Assembly (NCBI GenBank): GCA_951804985.1
Contig: OX638131.1
Location: 41,916,044 to 41,980,043, forward strand
Reading direction: 5' to 3'
Source: Dryomyza anilis
Lineage: Eukaryota > Arthropoda > Insecta > Diptera > Dryomyzidae
Length of the DNA stretch: 64,000 nucleotides
In this document: one piece after another, positions 1 through 10,380 of the stretch
Layout of the letters: every line of letters starts with the position of its first letter
Position numbering within the stretch: position 1 is the first letter of the stretch
The notes under the pieces: generated by a model
What the model was told of the DNA's origin: nothing
What the model saw: the letters and a program-made list of their open reading frames with translations, nothing else
Databases searched by the model: none
Position numbers and translations under genes: made by a program

Positions 1-450
1 TCGAAGATCGATTGAATTTCGAATATTACTAGAGGCTTCATATAAATTATGTGTTGGTAACATGTCCGTCAGTTTGTAACATGCTCTGTTATGTTAATTT
101 TTGAATAATTGATTTAATAACATGTCTTGGTTCACCCTTAGGTCCTTCAAGTACAATGAAATTGTAATAGGAATATTTTAGATTCAATATTAATTTTAGG
201 GTTCCGCTAATTTAAGCCACTTTCGAATTTCAATTCATGTATAAAGATATGGGAATTGAAAATTAATATAATCGTTATCTACAAGACGATACTTCTTAAA
301 ACCAAGAAGAATTAGACCCAAATTCAAAATAAGAGAACTCCACAAATATCTAGAAATTCTTTTAAACTTCAAGATTGTCAATTTCTCATGTTAAGAATAC
401 AAATTTCTTGATTACTAAAAATATCATTCATTGCACCACACAACAAAATG
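1..450. other. AT-rich DNA, nothing recognised
   Basis: No repeat, RNA gene or credible coding frame is visible here. Short frames in this stretch have no codon structure or family resemblance. Confidence 0.6.
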
Positions 451-830
451 AGCCCAGGTTGCGATGTCTCGAAGCTCTTCGATGAACGAAGTTTTATCGA
501 ACTAACTGCAATAAAAATGTTTAATCTGGTTGCTTTATCAATACAAATTTTTAAACTTTTTCGTACAATTAAATTTAAGGAAAATATATTTAAATGTTTA
601 TCACCTCGATATTGCAATGTATTTCCATCAATCTCGATGTTCGATGGGATATCGATCCAGAATCGTTTGTTTCTCGTTTCGAATAAACTTCAATATCGCA
701 TTACAATATCTGTGTACATATAAGAATGAATTGCATTATAATATAGATACGATATCGTAGTCGAAGGTGAATGAATTCCACGACATCTTAAAACAGTCTC
801 GAAGCGATATCTAATCGAATGGCAGACTGG
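451..830 (+). repeat. Dispersed repeat with CCCAG ends (family I)
   Basis: The right end (about 765-826) reappears on the opposite strand at 3978-4045, including GCGATATC, AATCGAATGGCAGACTGG and the nearby ACGACATCT stretch. A middle piece (TCCAGAATCGTTT followed by TCGTTTCGAA) reappears at about 28808-28840. The left end reads GCCCAGGTTGCGAT and the right end, reverse complemented, CCCCAGTCTGCCAT, so the element may have imperfect inverted termini. I cannot assign a superfamily, and the left boundary is a guess. Confidence 0.35.
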
Positions 831-1235
831 GGAGAAAAAAAAGTGTACGCAGTAAATACCACAATTTTTGTATACTTAAAGGGAAATTACCCGCAAATCT
901 CGAATATATTAAATTGTTTCAAATAGGTTTGTGAGATATCGGCCAATAACTTTTGAACCGAACTTTTAAAACGTGGTCACACATTTTGCAAATATTTTGC
1001 ATTTGAAATAACTGATATGATAAGTGTTATACTAAAAATTTGGAATTCAACATCGAGGAATTATTTCTCAATAAAAAATTTGAAATTGGTTTACTTGTTT
1101 TATGATAATTCGATAGGAGAACTTGAAAAAGTAGTTTTTTCGACCAACATTTATATCAAAGATGCATTTAAGAAAAAGGAAGATGACGCACAGTTTGTAA
1201 TATTCCAAATTTAGACTCCATCGACATTTACGGAC

Positions 1236-1326
1236 TCTGAGAAGGCGTGCCCGGTATGGAAATGTATACATTTTCTTGATCAGCATCACTTTCTGTCCGT
1301 ATGTCTGTCTGTCTGTCCGCCTATAC
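1236..1326 (+). mobile_element. DINE-1-like fragment (subfamily A)
   Basis: Contains the GGCGTGCCCGGTATGGAAA block, the CTTGATCAGCATCAC block and a GTCTGTCTGTC core in the order seen in the longer copies (for example 36750-37584). The 5' terminus and everything after the microsatellite core are missing. Confidence 0.6.
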
Positions 1327-1820
1327 ACGATACATTAAAAATACTATATGCGATATATGGGTTATTCCACGTCAGATTACCCCAAGATCACTACGGTTAT
1401 CGGGTCATGAAAATAATTACATATTCACAATCGTGAGAATATTGCCTTTCATTTGAGTACCTATATGTTTATATAGGTAGGTGCACAATTTTTCGATTTA
1501 TTCCAGGGTACCTCATTTCCGAACGCACCCTATTTTACATATTTATTTTACTTTTGAATCTAAACGGAGGGGATAGTTTGAAGAAGAAAAAAATATATAT
1601 TTCACTTCGGCCGGTAAAGTAAAGTTCGGCCTAAAAATCTATATTTACGATTGGCCACCTTACAAATATGGCCCAAATTAATGAATCTATGTAAAAGCTA
1701 TAAAATATATTTTAGTGGCTTTTATAGTTTAATAATGTTAAAAAGAAAATATTTACAAAACTTTATAATAAAAATGTTTATATGAAATTTGTCTACTTAA
1801 TAAAACAGTTTTGTTAATAA
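1327..1820. other. AT-rich spacer with a foldback-end motif
   Basis: Mostly unremarkable. Around 1360-1385 it carries GGGTTATTCCACGTCAGAT, which resembles the outer end of the foldback at 43365-44035 and a motif near 31955-31985. It may be a stranded end of that family. Confidence 0.4.
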
Positions 1821-2350
1821 TGTAACGAAAAGATGTAATTTGCTACTTAGTGCAAGCAATCAACAAAAATAAATGAGACGCAAGACTATTCAGCGCTCTA
1901 AGAAATGTGTTAGAAAGAGACGGAAGATCATTCAGCGTACTGAGCAATGTGCGAGAAAGTGATGGAAGATCAGCACATTAATACACATGAGTGCGAATGA
2001 GATGCCAATAGCATGCGGCATTCACGAGTAGAAGATTCTCAAAACATGTCGAAGCTTGTCGAAACGTGTCGAACTGATGCGTGCCTTATATAAGGGCGCC
2101 GTATCTGAGGCACAGCACTTCAGTGGTGATTGGAAAGTGGTCGAGTGCACCTCGTGTGTGATCACTGTCAAGTTAAATTGTGGACATGCAGCAGTTTTTT
2201 GAATTTATAATTAGTAAAGTTGTTAGTTAATGTGATTTAATAAAGTTAATTGTTGTAATTTAAACCAAACATTAGAATGTTTTTATTTTGTACACATTCC
2301 TGAGATATGAACTTGTAGAACAGTTTTCCGTAGACTGAATTTTCGTAACA
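1821..2350 (+). mobile_element. LTR of a retrotransposon (apparently solo)
   Basis: Starts TGTAACGAAAAG and ends TTTTCGTAACA, a near-perfect short inverted pair with TG...CA ends. It holds an orderly promoter: TTATATAAGG at 2086-2095, a TCAGTG initiator-like site about 33 bases downstream (2120-2125), and AATAAAG near 2240 as a possible poly(A) signal. A second, truncated copy on the same strand lies at 6860-7279. Sequence after the right end (ACAACTTGGGAACGAG) could begin an internal region, but no gag or pol frame follows. No clear target duplication is visible. Confidence 0.65.
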
Positions 2351-2418
2351 ACAACTTGGGAACGAGCCCAAACATCACACTAAAATTTTTATAGTATGTT
2401 TGCAAAAGGATTTTCTTT

Positions 2419-2421
<3 letters not shown>

Positions 2422-2477
<56 letters not shown>
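2422..2477. repeat. (TA)n microsatellite
   Basis: About 28 uninterrupted TA units directly upstream of a 5'-truncated DINE-like copy. Confidence 0.97.
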
Positions 2478-2481
<4 letters not shown>

Positions 2482-2485
2482 TTAA

Positions 2486-2820
2486 ATATAAAAATTGCGA
2501 GATCGGTCCAATGTGACCAGTGATAGGACCATTTATATTCAAGTACCTCATATTAAATTTACATTTACAGATCAATTCTACTGACTTGTGGTTCGTAAAT
2601 ATGGGTATCAAATGAATGGAAATACTTCAGCGATTGAAATTTTGTAATTATTTTCAGTATTCGTATACCCTAGTGACCAATATACCACTTTGAATGTTAA
2701 CCACACATATGTGAGGGTATTTATAGTCGGCTTAGACCGACTATAATTTTGATAATACTAACTATCATAATAAAACCAAATTTAAAATCTCCCATGTAAT
2801 CTAACCTTTCCAACTGGTTT
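2486..2820 (+). mobile_element. DINE-1-like element, subfamily B, 5'-truncated
   Basis: Begins inside the element at GCGAGATCGGTCC and runs to the subfamily B end: ATGTGAGGGTATTTATAG, the hairpin TAGTCGG-CTTAGA-CCGACTA, then CCATGTAATCTAACC and CCAACTGGTTTTT. The 5' half is absent; the (TA)n tract abuts the break. Confidence 0.75.
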
Positions 2821-3977
2821 TTATTTTAACAGTACTCAATTATAATCTTTTATAATCGTCCATATCTTCCAAATGTTACCCATACATTTGTGTTGTTGAC
2901 AGCTCATTATCTTCGATTTATTGCCAATTTTTGAAATATATTTTTGACTATAATTTTGTGAGAAATGTTTATTGGATGACTAATTACCTTTTATATCACA
3001 CGAGATATATGTGATCACTATTTTGAAAGCTAGGTGAAATAGTTATTGGTCGATATATTGTCAACAAATCCAGATATCTCGTAAACATACTCACGCCCCT
3101 TTATCCTATCGCGTTTACATTTAACGTGATGACTTGAACTTTAAATATGATCCTTTGTTTCGATTTTTACAACTCTACTCTTAGTAGGTCAGGGTGTTAT
3201 AGCTTTTTTAAAATAGGAAAATTCAACTTGCACGGCGATCTTACCAATTATTAAGATATTTTGTTTACGGATATTACTTATGTACAGGAAGAACAATACA
3301 AAATTTATGTACGGTATGTATTTTCCGATTTGTATGACCAAAACTTTTAAACAAAGCCAAAACACAGATTGAAATAAATCCGAATTTTCTGTTCGATAAG
3401 TTTCTCTTTGACAACTTTTTGATTTTTGGAAGAAACTGTTCTTGAAAAATGTTAGGTGACAATTCAAAATATCGCATTCAATAAAGTTTCCAACCGAAAT
3501 TTCCAAATGCAATTCAAGGCTTTTCTTAGAGGCTAAGCTAATATGTTTGATGATTTTTTTGGATTTAAAAAAAAGTACATGAAAAATGTTCGGTGCAATT
3601 AAAACGAAATTTCAATGAAATTTCCTAAAACACTGATTCAAATAAGTCGAAGGACCGGAGTATTTTTAAAATTCAAGTCTTTTCTAATAGGCTCTATAGA
3701 AAAGTCTTAAATTTTTTATCACATTTTATAGGAAGATATTAGGCATCCCAATGTGGGAATGTGTTCATTTCCACCTATAGCGTAAAAGTATAATTGTTAG
3801 GGAAATTTCAGGAAATTGTATACGGTAGAAAATACAGCTGAAATCTTAATGGTAGGAATTAAAATGGTAGACAAAAGAAGGATGTAATAGGGAAGTTAGG
3901 AAGTTAACTTGTATAATGACGTTTTTACCTGCTAGGGACAGACTTGAACATACCAGTTTTCTGGTTAACCTTCTATA
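2821..3977. other. AT-rich DNA with a diverged internal duplication
   Basis: Between 3350 and 3710 several phrases recur with small changes: AAACACAGATTGAAATAA and AAACACTGATTCAAATAA, GAAAAATGTTAGGTG and GAAAAATGTTCGGTG, CTTTTCTTAGAGGCT and CTTTTCTAATAGGCT. The spacing is irregular, so this is an old, broken repeat. Frames at 3189-3512 lie over it and are not credible genes. Confidence 0.45.
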
Positions 3978-4045
3978 AGCCCAGTCTGCCATTCGATTCG
4001 ATATCGCTTCCATACTGTTAATAGATGTCGGGGAATGCATTCGAT
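3978..4045 (-). repeat. Inverted copy of family I end
   Basis: Reverse complement of about 765-826, with CCAGTCTGCCATTCGATTCG as its outer edge. Only this terminal part is clearly shared. Confidence 0.5.
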
Positions 4046-4484
4046 CTTGGTTATGATTCTCGTATTAATATAAAAAGTACTACAATTCATAAACGCAGAT
4101 ATCGTAACTAGATAATAAAGTTTTCTCGTTACGAAAATTATTTCTAAAACGCTATAGTGTTCATAAATCTCTGAATATTTCGGAATTAAATTTTGTTTAC
4201 GAGATTTAGACAAAAGAAATTCAAAACATTCAATAAAAAAATATATATTTAAAAAGACGAATTTTTTTATTTAAATTCTCTGACTATATATTTTTTAAAA
4301 TTTAAATTAGCTTTTTAAAAAAATTTTGCTTTTTATTTTGATATAAATTTGAAAAGAAACGAGATCTATTGATTCTTGTGTTTTCATAATGAATGGATTT
4401 GTAAATTGCTACACTGCTACTAAATTGACTTTAGATAAAAAAAAAGTTGAATAGAAAAGTTTCTAAAACTACGCATGAAGTGAT
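4046..4484. other. AT-rich DNA, nothing recognised
   Basis: Homopolymer-rich, with no supported feature. Confidence 0.6.
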
Positions 4485-4498
4485 CATTTTAATCAATA

Positions 4499-4806
4499 AT
4501 AATAATAATAGTTTGGCCCTACAGTCCTGTTTAGAACTTCGGCCGAGCTCTCTCACCATTTTGAGCTGTGCGTGTTATATTTGTACTCAAAGTGGTGGGA
4601 CCTACAGTTTATTGCCGAATCCGAACGGCGGGTGAGAGCTTTTCATAGGCAATGGTTTTACTCTCGTAGGTTTGCCATTTACTGCCGAGAGGTAGCGCGG
4701 TATAGAAAAATGTTTCTATGAAAAGATGTTGTTAGCCCCAGTCCAGGCTTGAACCGGGGACCTTTCGACTCGCAGTCCAACGCACTAACCACTGAGCTAC
4801 CGCGGC
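4499..4806 (-). mobile_element. tRNA-derived SINE, full length, with target duplication
   Basis: On the minus strand the head reads like a tRNA gene: A box TAGCTCAGTGG (4789-4799) and B box GGTTCAAGCC (4746-4755), the internal RNA polymerase III promoter. The anticodon loop looks like CTGCGAG, suggesting a tRNA with anticodon GCG (arginine), but this is inference. A body of about 230 bases follows, then an (ATT)n tail, seen on the plus strand as AATAATAATAAT. Both sides carry the identical 14-base duplication CATTTTAATCAATA (4485-4498 and 4807-4820), so this copy is intact and fairly young. Other copies: 41353, 45603, 48016 (split), 52470, 60850 and 61088. Confidence 0.92.
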
Positions 4807-4923
4807 CATTTTAATCAATACTTGCAATCAAATTCGTGAATATAAACTTTATTCTTGTGTCATAAAAATAAACATTTGTAAATAAGAAAACTTTAATTTT
4901 TAGTGTGTTCAATTTTAATTTAA

Positions 4924-5165
4924 GGGTGTCTGCGAATTCAACTAAACGGCTAACTAAACTAAATTTAATGGCTTTTCTTTCAATGTCAATTCGGTACCCG
5001 GTAATTGTTAAAGTTCATAATTAATCGAATATCATATAGCTGTTTGCTGCCATCCAATTTAGTTCAATTTAGTCTGCTTGAAAATTTGCTAACTTGAAAA
5101 GTCAAACACTGCATTACCGACAAAATTTAGTTTAGTCAGCAATTTAGTCCAATTCGCCCACACCC
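4924..5165. mobile_element. PIF/Harbinger-like MITE
   Basis: About 50-base inverted ends: GGGTGTCTGCGAATTCAACT on the left and, reverse complemented on the right, GGGTGTGGGCGAATTGGACT. The match continues through ACTAAACTAAATTT. A 3-base TAA lies on both sides (4921-4923, 5166-5168), the target size expected for PIF/Harbinger. At 242 bases with no coding frame it is non-autonomous. Confidence 0.75.
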
Positions 5166-5219
5166 TAAATGTTGCAATTTAAATTCCACAAACTTTTCAA
5201 TTAAGAGTTCGACATTTTA

Positions 5220-5990
5220 CAGACAGCTGATATTTTCTACAGGATCTAATAGGCTGCAACGAAAACATTAGCGACGACATTAGTTCGGGGCAGTTAGCAG
5301 TTGGGTGATGGCAGTTCACGCATCACGTACCAACACGTTTAGCGACAGATGGCGCCACCCATCGTCAAACTCTCAATCCGCTGTCATTAATGACATTTTA
5401 ATTATTGCAAAAATGTCAAAACTATCCGTTGCCAATTCAGCGCATTTAGTTGTTATGTGATGTGCATTTAAATGCTGCCAAAAACTGCGGGCGGACAGAC
5501 CGACAGACAGACGGAAACTGCTGGCAATCACGCCAAACACTTTAATTCAATTTATAACCCAAACAATAACCAACAGTTTAAGAACGTTTTAGGAAACTGG
5601 TTGCAAAACATAAAATGCACAAAAACAAAAAAAAAAAAAAATAGTACCGTCGTCATGCTTGTTATGCTAAAATAATGAAGCATTTTGGGGTTCACTTCCG
5701 CTGACGCCGGCCTCTATTGAAAGCAATTAGAACGATTTCGACACTTGATGCAGATGGCGTGCGTGCTGCGACACATTTTCGATGGCGTCACTTGCCAGCA
5801 CTGGTCACAGACTACAAACCAGCACTATAAGAGGGAGAGGGAGAATGAGAACTGAGTGAGGACTGAGAGAAGTTTGCTGATTCACGCTACTTTTGGTTTT
5901 CAGTTTTTTATGACCAGACTAAGCCGCTCAGGCAGATTTTGTGCAGCATTTTTCACCATTTATTGTCGGCCTCTGTGTTGAGTCTATAGC
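5220..5990. promoter_or_regulatory. GC-richer unique island, possible regulatory DNA
   Basis: Stands out from the AT-rich surroundings and shows no dispersed-repeat match in the window. It includes GACAGATGGCGCCACC at about 5345-5360, which fits the core of the CTCF consensus known from flies and vertebrates, and two weaker relatives, CAGATGGCGTGC (about 5752) and GATGGCGTCAC (about 5781). A GA-rich run (GGGAGAGGGAGAATGAGA) lies at about 5832-5850. There is no convincing coding frame. The regulatory role is inference from motif content only. Confidence 0.3.
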
Positions 5991-6079
5991 AGGAGACTTT
6001 TTAATAAGGACTTTATAAATGTTCCATTGAAAAATTTAAATATTTCAGTAACCAAAATCAAAATGTAGCACAATATTAT

Positions 6080-6470
6080 AGGTAATTCAAATTATATTAT
6101 ATTTAAAAGAAAATAATATTACGCTGAAAAACGAGAAATTTCAGTTCTAAATTCGGAGAATTGCAAATGAAATTGAGATTTTTAAATTAAAAATGTAAAA
6201 ATTCCAATACAAATTAATATGTTTGCATTTTAAATTGGGAAAATTGATAAAAGAATTTTCATTTGAAATTAAGAAAGAAACAAATGAAATTGAGATTTAT
6301 CATTTAAAGTTAGGATAATTTAAATTTTCAAATCAATAACTTCAATTTCACTTGGTAATTTCGCAATTTCAAATGTAGAAATCGTAAATTGAAATGAAAT
6401 TTTTTAAATTTTAACTTATTCATTTAGAATTTTTTTCAATTTACAATGGACAATCTCAATTTCAATTGGT
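6080..6470. repeat. Degenerate AT repeat built on AAATTGAAATT
   Basis: Quasi-palindromic words such as AAATTTCA, TTTCAATTT and GAAATTGAGATTT recur irregularly. A similar texture occurs at 59060-59430. Confidence 0.4.
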
Positions 6471-6516
6471 ATTTTCTCAGTTCGAAGTATTTTATGAAAA
6501 AAAATCGTATATTTAT

Positions 6517-6842
6517 GAAAAATATGAAATATTTTACAAATCTTTCATAAAATACACTAATACTTTGAATTTTTTTTTCTTTAAACTTTCGATGAAAATG
6601 CGACTCATTCATAAAAGTATGAAATATTATGCACTGATAAAAACGTTACTTACTCAGAACATATTTTAAAACTCTTTGTATTTTATAACTATCTACTTGC
6701 GACCGAGATACCAATTAAAATGAAGATATGAAATATTTTACGAATCTTTCATAAAATACACGAATACTTTGTTTAAAAAAAACTGACGATGAAAATAACG
6801 ATTCATTCAAAAAAGTATGAAATATTATGCATTGACAAAAAC
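6517..6842 (+). repeat. Direct tandem duplication, about 204-bp offset
   Basis: The block starting ATATGAAATATTTTAC, then TCTTTCATAAAATACAC, ATACTTTG, a T/A-rich run, GACTCATTC or GATTCATTC, and AGTATGAAATATTATGCA occurs at 6522-6640 and again at 6726-6835 with few changes. Both copies abut the truncated LTR that follows. Confidence 0.8.
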
Positions 6843-6859
6843 AGAACTCATACAGAACT

Positions 6860-7279
6860 CGTACAGAAAAGAGGTAATTTGCCCCTTAGTGCAAGCAATC
6901 AACAAGAATAAATGAGACGGAAGTCAATTCAGCGCACTAATCAATGTGTTAGAAAGAGACGAAAAATAATTCAGCGCACTGAAAAAATGTGCGAAAAAGA
7001 GATAGAAGATCAGCACATTAGAAACACATAAGTGCGAATGAGATGCAAATAGCATGCATCATGCACGAAACGAGTAGAAGGTTCTCGACACATGTCGAAG
7101 CTTGTCGAATTGTATCGAACTGATGCATGCTGTATATAAGGGCGCCGCATCCGAGGCACAGCACTTTAGTTTTGATTGGAAAGTGGTCGAGTGTATCTCG
7201 TGTGTGATCAATGTCAAGTTGAATTGTGGACATGCAGCTGTTGTTAGAATTTGTTATTAATGAAGTTGTATATTAATTA
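6860..7279 (+). mobile_element. Truncated LTR, second copy
   Basis: Collinear with 1821-2240: shared TAATTTGC, CTTAGTGCAAGCAATCAACA, TGTGTTAGAAAGAGACG, AGATCAGCACATTA, ATATAAGGGCGCCG and GTGGACATGCAGC. The start is degraded (TACAGAAAAGAGG instead of TGTAACGAAAAGATG) and the initiator-like TCAGTG is now TTAGTT. The last 110 or so bases are missing; retrotransposon sequence begins at about 7281, so the LTR was probably interrupted by that insertion. Both LTRs point the same way 5 kb apart, but the DNA between them has no gag or pol. Confidence 0.65.
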
Positions 7280-7280
7280 T

Positions 7281-8198
7281 GTCATCGACCCAGAACCCCT
7301 TCTGTCATCGACCCAGAACCCAATCCATTCCTTTGCAGATGATAGTAACATTTGTCACTCATATTCGTTCAACAAGCGCCCAAACTCTTTGGAGATTGAG
7401 AGTAAAAGGCGCACAATGAATGATACACTCAATAATGACCTTAAAACAATCTCCGAGTGGGGTCTTGCAAATAGAGTTGATTTTAATGCTAGCAAGACCC
7501 AATGTTGTCTGTTATCTCACAAAAGAATGGATTCACCCCTCCCTCCCCTCCATATGGACTCTGTGGATATTGCGCAGTCAGCTGCTCTTGACGTTCTGGG
7601 TATATCAATTCAATGTGACCTCCGTTGGAGTGATCACATATTTGATGTGTCGAAAGAAGCGGCCAAGTGCCTCGGTTTTTTGAAACGGTGTAAGACATAC
7701 TTCACTCCTGCTGACTTGCGCATTGTCTACACCACCTATATTCGGCCTAAGATGGAATACAATTCGCACATATGGGCAGGGGCTTCAAAATCTTCTTTGG
7801 AGTTCCTGGATCGAATCCAACAACGTGCAATATATTTAATAAGGGATGAAAATATTTCATCCTCTATTGGTTCTCTTGAGCACCGAAGGACCGTAGGGTG
7901 TGTAAGCCTGTTTTAAAGGTATTACAATGGTAAGTGTTCGAGGGAAATACATGGCCTGATTCCACCAGGTCGTGTATTCTCTCGTTCTACTCGGGCATCG
8001 AACCAAGCCCACCCCTTCGTAGTTCACTCGGTTCTCAACATAACCACGCATTACAGAGATAATTCGTTCTTCAGTCGCACGATACGTTTGTGGAACAATC
8101 TCCCTGCCTCTGTTTTTCCCGACATTTTTAATATTGGGAAATTTAAAGCAAACATCCACCGACACTACTCCATCTTTCCTCCTCCCTTTAACCTATAA
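7281..8198 (+). pseudogene. Non-LTR retrotransposon reverse transcriptase, 5'-truncated
   Basis: This is the C-terminal part of the polymerase that copies element RNA at the target site in LINE-type elements. The frame opens just upstream of the catalytic motif: NPIHSFADD places the FADD box (the family's Y/F-x-DD active site) about 30 residues in. NASKTQ, LGISIQCDLRWSDHI and the thumb-like YIRPKMEYNSHIWAG follow. The fold and spacing fit the Jockey/CR1-like group; I cannot choose a clade. An in-frame TAA at 7914-7916 interrupts the protein, and the same frame then continues with recognisable C-terminal sequence (LWNNLPASVFP) to TAA at 8196-8198. The endonuclease and most of the polymerase are gone, as usual after incomplete reverse transcription. 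Non-coding tail and a poly(A) run follow to 8280. The sequence GTCATCGACCCAGAACCC is duplicated at the 5' junction. Confidence 0.93.
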
Positions 8199-8280
8199 TC
8201 CTTTCTTACGATCAACACTGTGCATTGCACGAATAGGGGGCATCCCCTGAGCGTTGGTTAATTTGTAAAAAAAAAAAAAA
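8199..8280 (+). mobile_element. 3' tail and poly(A) of the LINE-type insertion
   Basis: Short 3' untranslated stretch (GGGGGCATCCCCTGAGCG) followed by an A run at about 8267-8280, the expected end of a target-primed insertion. Confidence 0.8.
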
Positions 8281-8987
8281 TCAAGACAATTTTGTCGAAT
8301 ATCAATTTCCAGTTGACGCAATTTTGTATCAATTTAAAATGTTTAATTTTGTGTGAGATTCGTAATATATACGAATCGTTCGTAAAAAATATTTTGAAGA
8401 ACAAAATGTAAATTACAAGTGTTTCGAATTTTTCGTTTATTTTACGAAATTAAAAATTGCGAAAAAATATTTCGTAAAATGTCTTGGAAATTATTTTGAG
8501 TGTAGTGAAATTTGAGAGGAGAGGAAAAGGAATTCCAGTCGAATTCCTCTCCAGTTTTATAAGTTTATTTCCCTCCGTGAATAAATCTATTTTTTTTTTT
8601 GTAAGTGCTCAGTGAAAATTATTTAATACTATATTATATGTATATAATATTTTCCAAAACTATCCTCTACAAAAAATGTATTTGAAATTCTAAAAAGGAT
8701 TTCAAACCCAAAACTAAATGTTGCAATTTCATATGACGCACTCTTTAATACAAAAGTGGTAAATACTGTCCTTCTGTGATGCATTGTATCAATATTTAAA
8801 ATAAATAAGTTCCTTGCTGTCTTCTCTGTACAGTTATTTTAAATGTTTGACAAAAAGCAGGTAAACAATAAATTAAATTTTAGTATTATCTGAATCGTCT
8901 CTCGATACCAAAGAATTTTACATTCACTAAATTAAGTTAATTCTCAATTGAATTCGATACTCGACAAATCGGTAAACAACACAACTA
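8281..8987. other. AT-rich DNA, no clear feature
   Basis: Contains an imperfect hairpin around 8515-8553 (GAGAGGAAAAGGAATTCC against GAATTCCTCTCC) and a TTTCCCTCCGTGA motif seen inverted near 21793. Nothing else is supportable. Confidence 0.5.
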
Positions 8988-9320
8988 ATGGCCAATAAAC
9001 TGTCGAACCGACAGCAAAACAAAGGAATGGTGACAAATTTCCTGTCGCCAGACAAACTCTACAATAGCAACAACAACCGACAAGAACCAGCAAACCACAA
9101 CAATGAAATTAGCAACAACATGAACAACTTGTGTACAAAAGAATCGACATACAACAACAGACAATTTAATTTATTTGAAGTTACAAATTCAAAGACATGC
9201 CACACACTCAATGACGTAGTACTGCGACAAATCGCAGTTGGACATAATGATATTTTACTTGGAGACAATGTCAACTGCAGCAATTTAATGTTTAGACCAG
9301 TCAAAATCGACTGTTGTTAA
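8988..9320 (+). CDS. Candidate small Asn/Gln-rich protein, 110 aa
   Basis: I do not recognise this protein. The frame is less AT-biased than its flanks, its ATG sits in a reasonable context (AACTAATGG), and an AATAAA follows the stop within about 8 bases (9324-9329). The first two thirds are low complexity and rich in Asn, Gln and Ser (residues about 4-60). The last 35 residues look more ordered (VVLRQIAVGHNDILLGDN) and end in Cys-Cys. There is no signal peptide, membrane segment or known motif. It could be a short single-exon gene, a terminal exon, or chance: Asn-rich frames arise easily from CAA/AAC-rich DNA. No transposon hallmarks flank it. Confidence 0.28.
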   Translation: MANKLSNRQQNKGMVTNFLSPDKLYNSNNNRQEPANHNNEISNNMNNLCTKESTYNNRQFNLFEVTNSKTCHTLNDVVLRQIAVGHNDILLGDNVNCSNLMFRPVKIDCC

Positions 9321-9560
9321 GAAATAAACAGAAAAAACTAGAATGTGTCAAACAAATAAAAATTGTAAAAGTAATAATGTGATTGCTTATATTATATTTT
9401 TTACTGTCAATTTAATGTCCATATTTTGTATTTCGAGACATAAATGACATTTTCGGATCGACATTATCACAAATTTAGATACAAAGTAACAATTGATCTT
9501 TCAAAAAGTGGGCGGAAAGTGTGGAAAAGTGGAAAAATTTGGTCATAAATCCAGGCTGAA

Positions 9561-10156
9561 AACGAGTTGGGAAAGTTAGGTCACATAGGTAAGTTCGGTC
9601 ACATGGGGCGGATTTTTATAGTCGGTCGGGCCCGACTATGGAATACCCTACACTCTTGTTGGATATATTATTGGTATAATTTTTAATATTTTACGACTAA
9701 AATTTCCACTACAAAAAAATCGGTAAAAAATGTAAAAAAATCAAATGTGGGGGATCGCTAGGCTAATTCTAACAATATGTTTTAAATTTTATAAATTAAC
9801 ATCTAATACTTTTCGAGTTATTGGTTCCTAAATAGTAATACATAAGTGAGTTGTATGGGAGGTGGGCGTGTCCGTTGACCGATTTTGTTCAAATTCAAAC
9901 TCCAAATCATTTTTTTGCTAAAATGTATTGAAACCAAATTTCATTACATTCCGACTATTATTTTTCAAGTTACCTTGTATCCGGTCAGACAGCAAGACAG
10001 ACAGACGGACAGACAGACGGACATGGCTAAACGGACTCGGGTAGTGATGCTGATCAAGAATATATATACTTTTCCATACCGGCCACGCCTCCTAAGGGGC
10101 GTTAAAATATATGCACAAACTGAATATACCCTGTACCTCATAGGTGTAGGGTATAC
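9561..10156 (-). mobile_element. DINE-1-like element, subfamily A, internally deleted
   Basis: Read on the minus strand it begins TATACCCTACACCTATGAGG and has GTAACGCCCCTTAGGAGGCG... in the divergent form AACGCCCCTTAGG, TTCTTGATCAGCATCAC and a GTCTGTC-type core. It ends with the hairpin TAGTCGG-GCCCGA-CCGACTA and the shared terminus ACCTAACTTTCCCAACTCG. About 200 bases are missing compared with 36750-37584. It carries no coding capacity, as is typical of these rolling-circle derivatives. Confidence 0.87.
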
Positions 10157-10380
10157 AAAATTAGTTCTGACCCAAACAACTTCTGCTGGAAACAATGTAT
10201 TATTTGGGTAAGCTGTAGATAATATTGTTTGAATAAATTTGTTTGCTACCAAATATAAAATTTAACCTGAAATAATTCATATTTCGAAACATTTTTTTTT
10301 ACAAACATAATGGTGGAAAGTAAATCAAATATTGTTTGGATGCAAATAAAACCTATTTACAAAAAAAATTATCCAAAAAC

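Noticed and set aside
4746..4806. Functional tRNA gene on the minus strand
   Set aside because: The A and B boxes belong to a SINE head: the acceptor stem does not close, and the same sequence with body and ATT tail recurs at several places.
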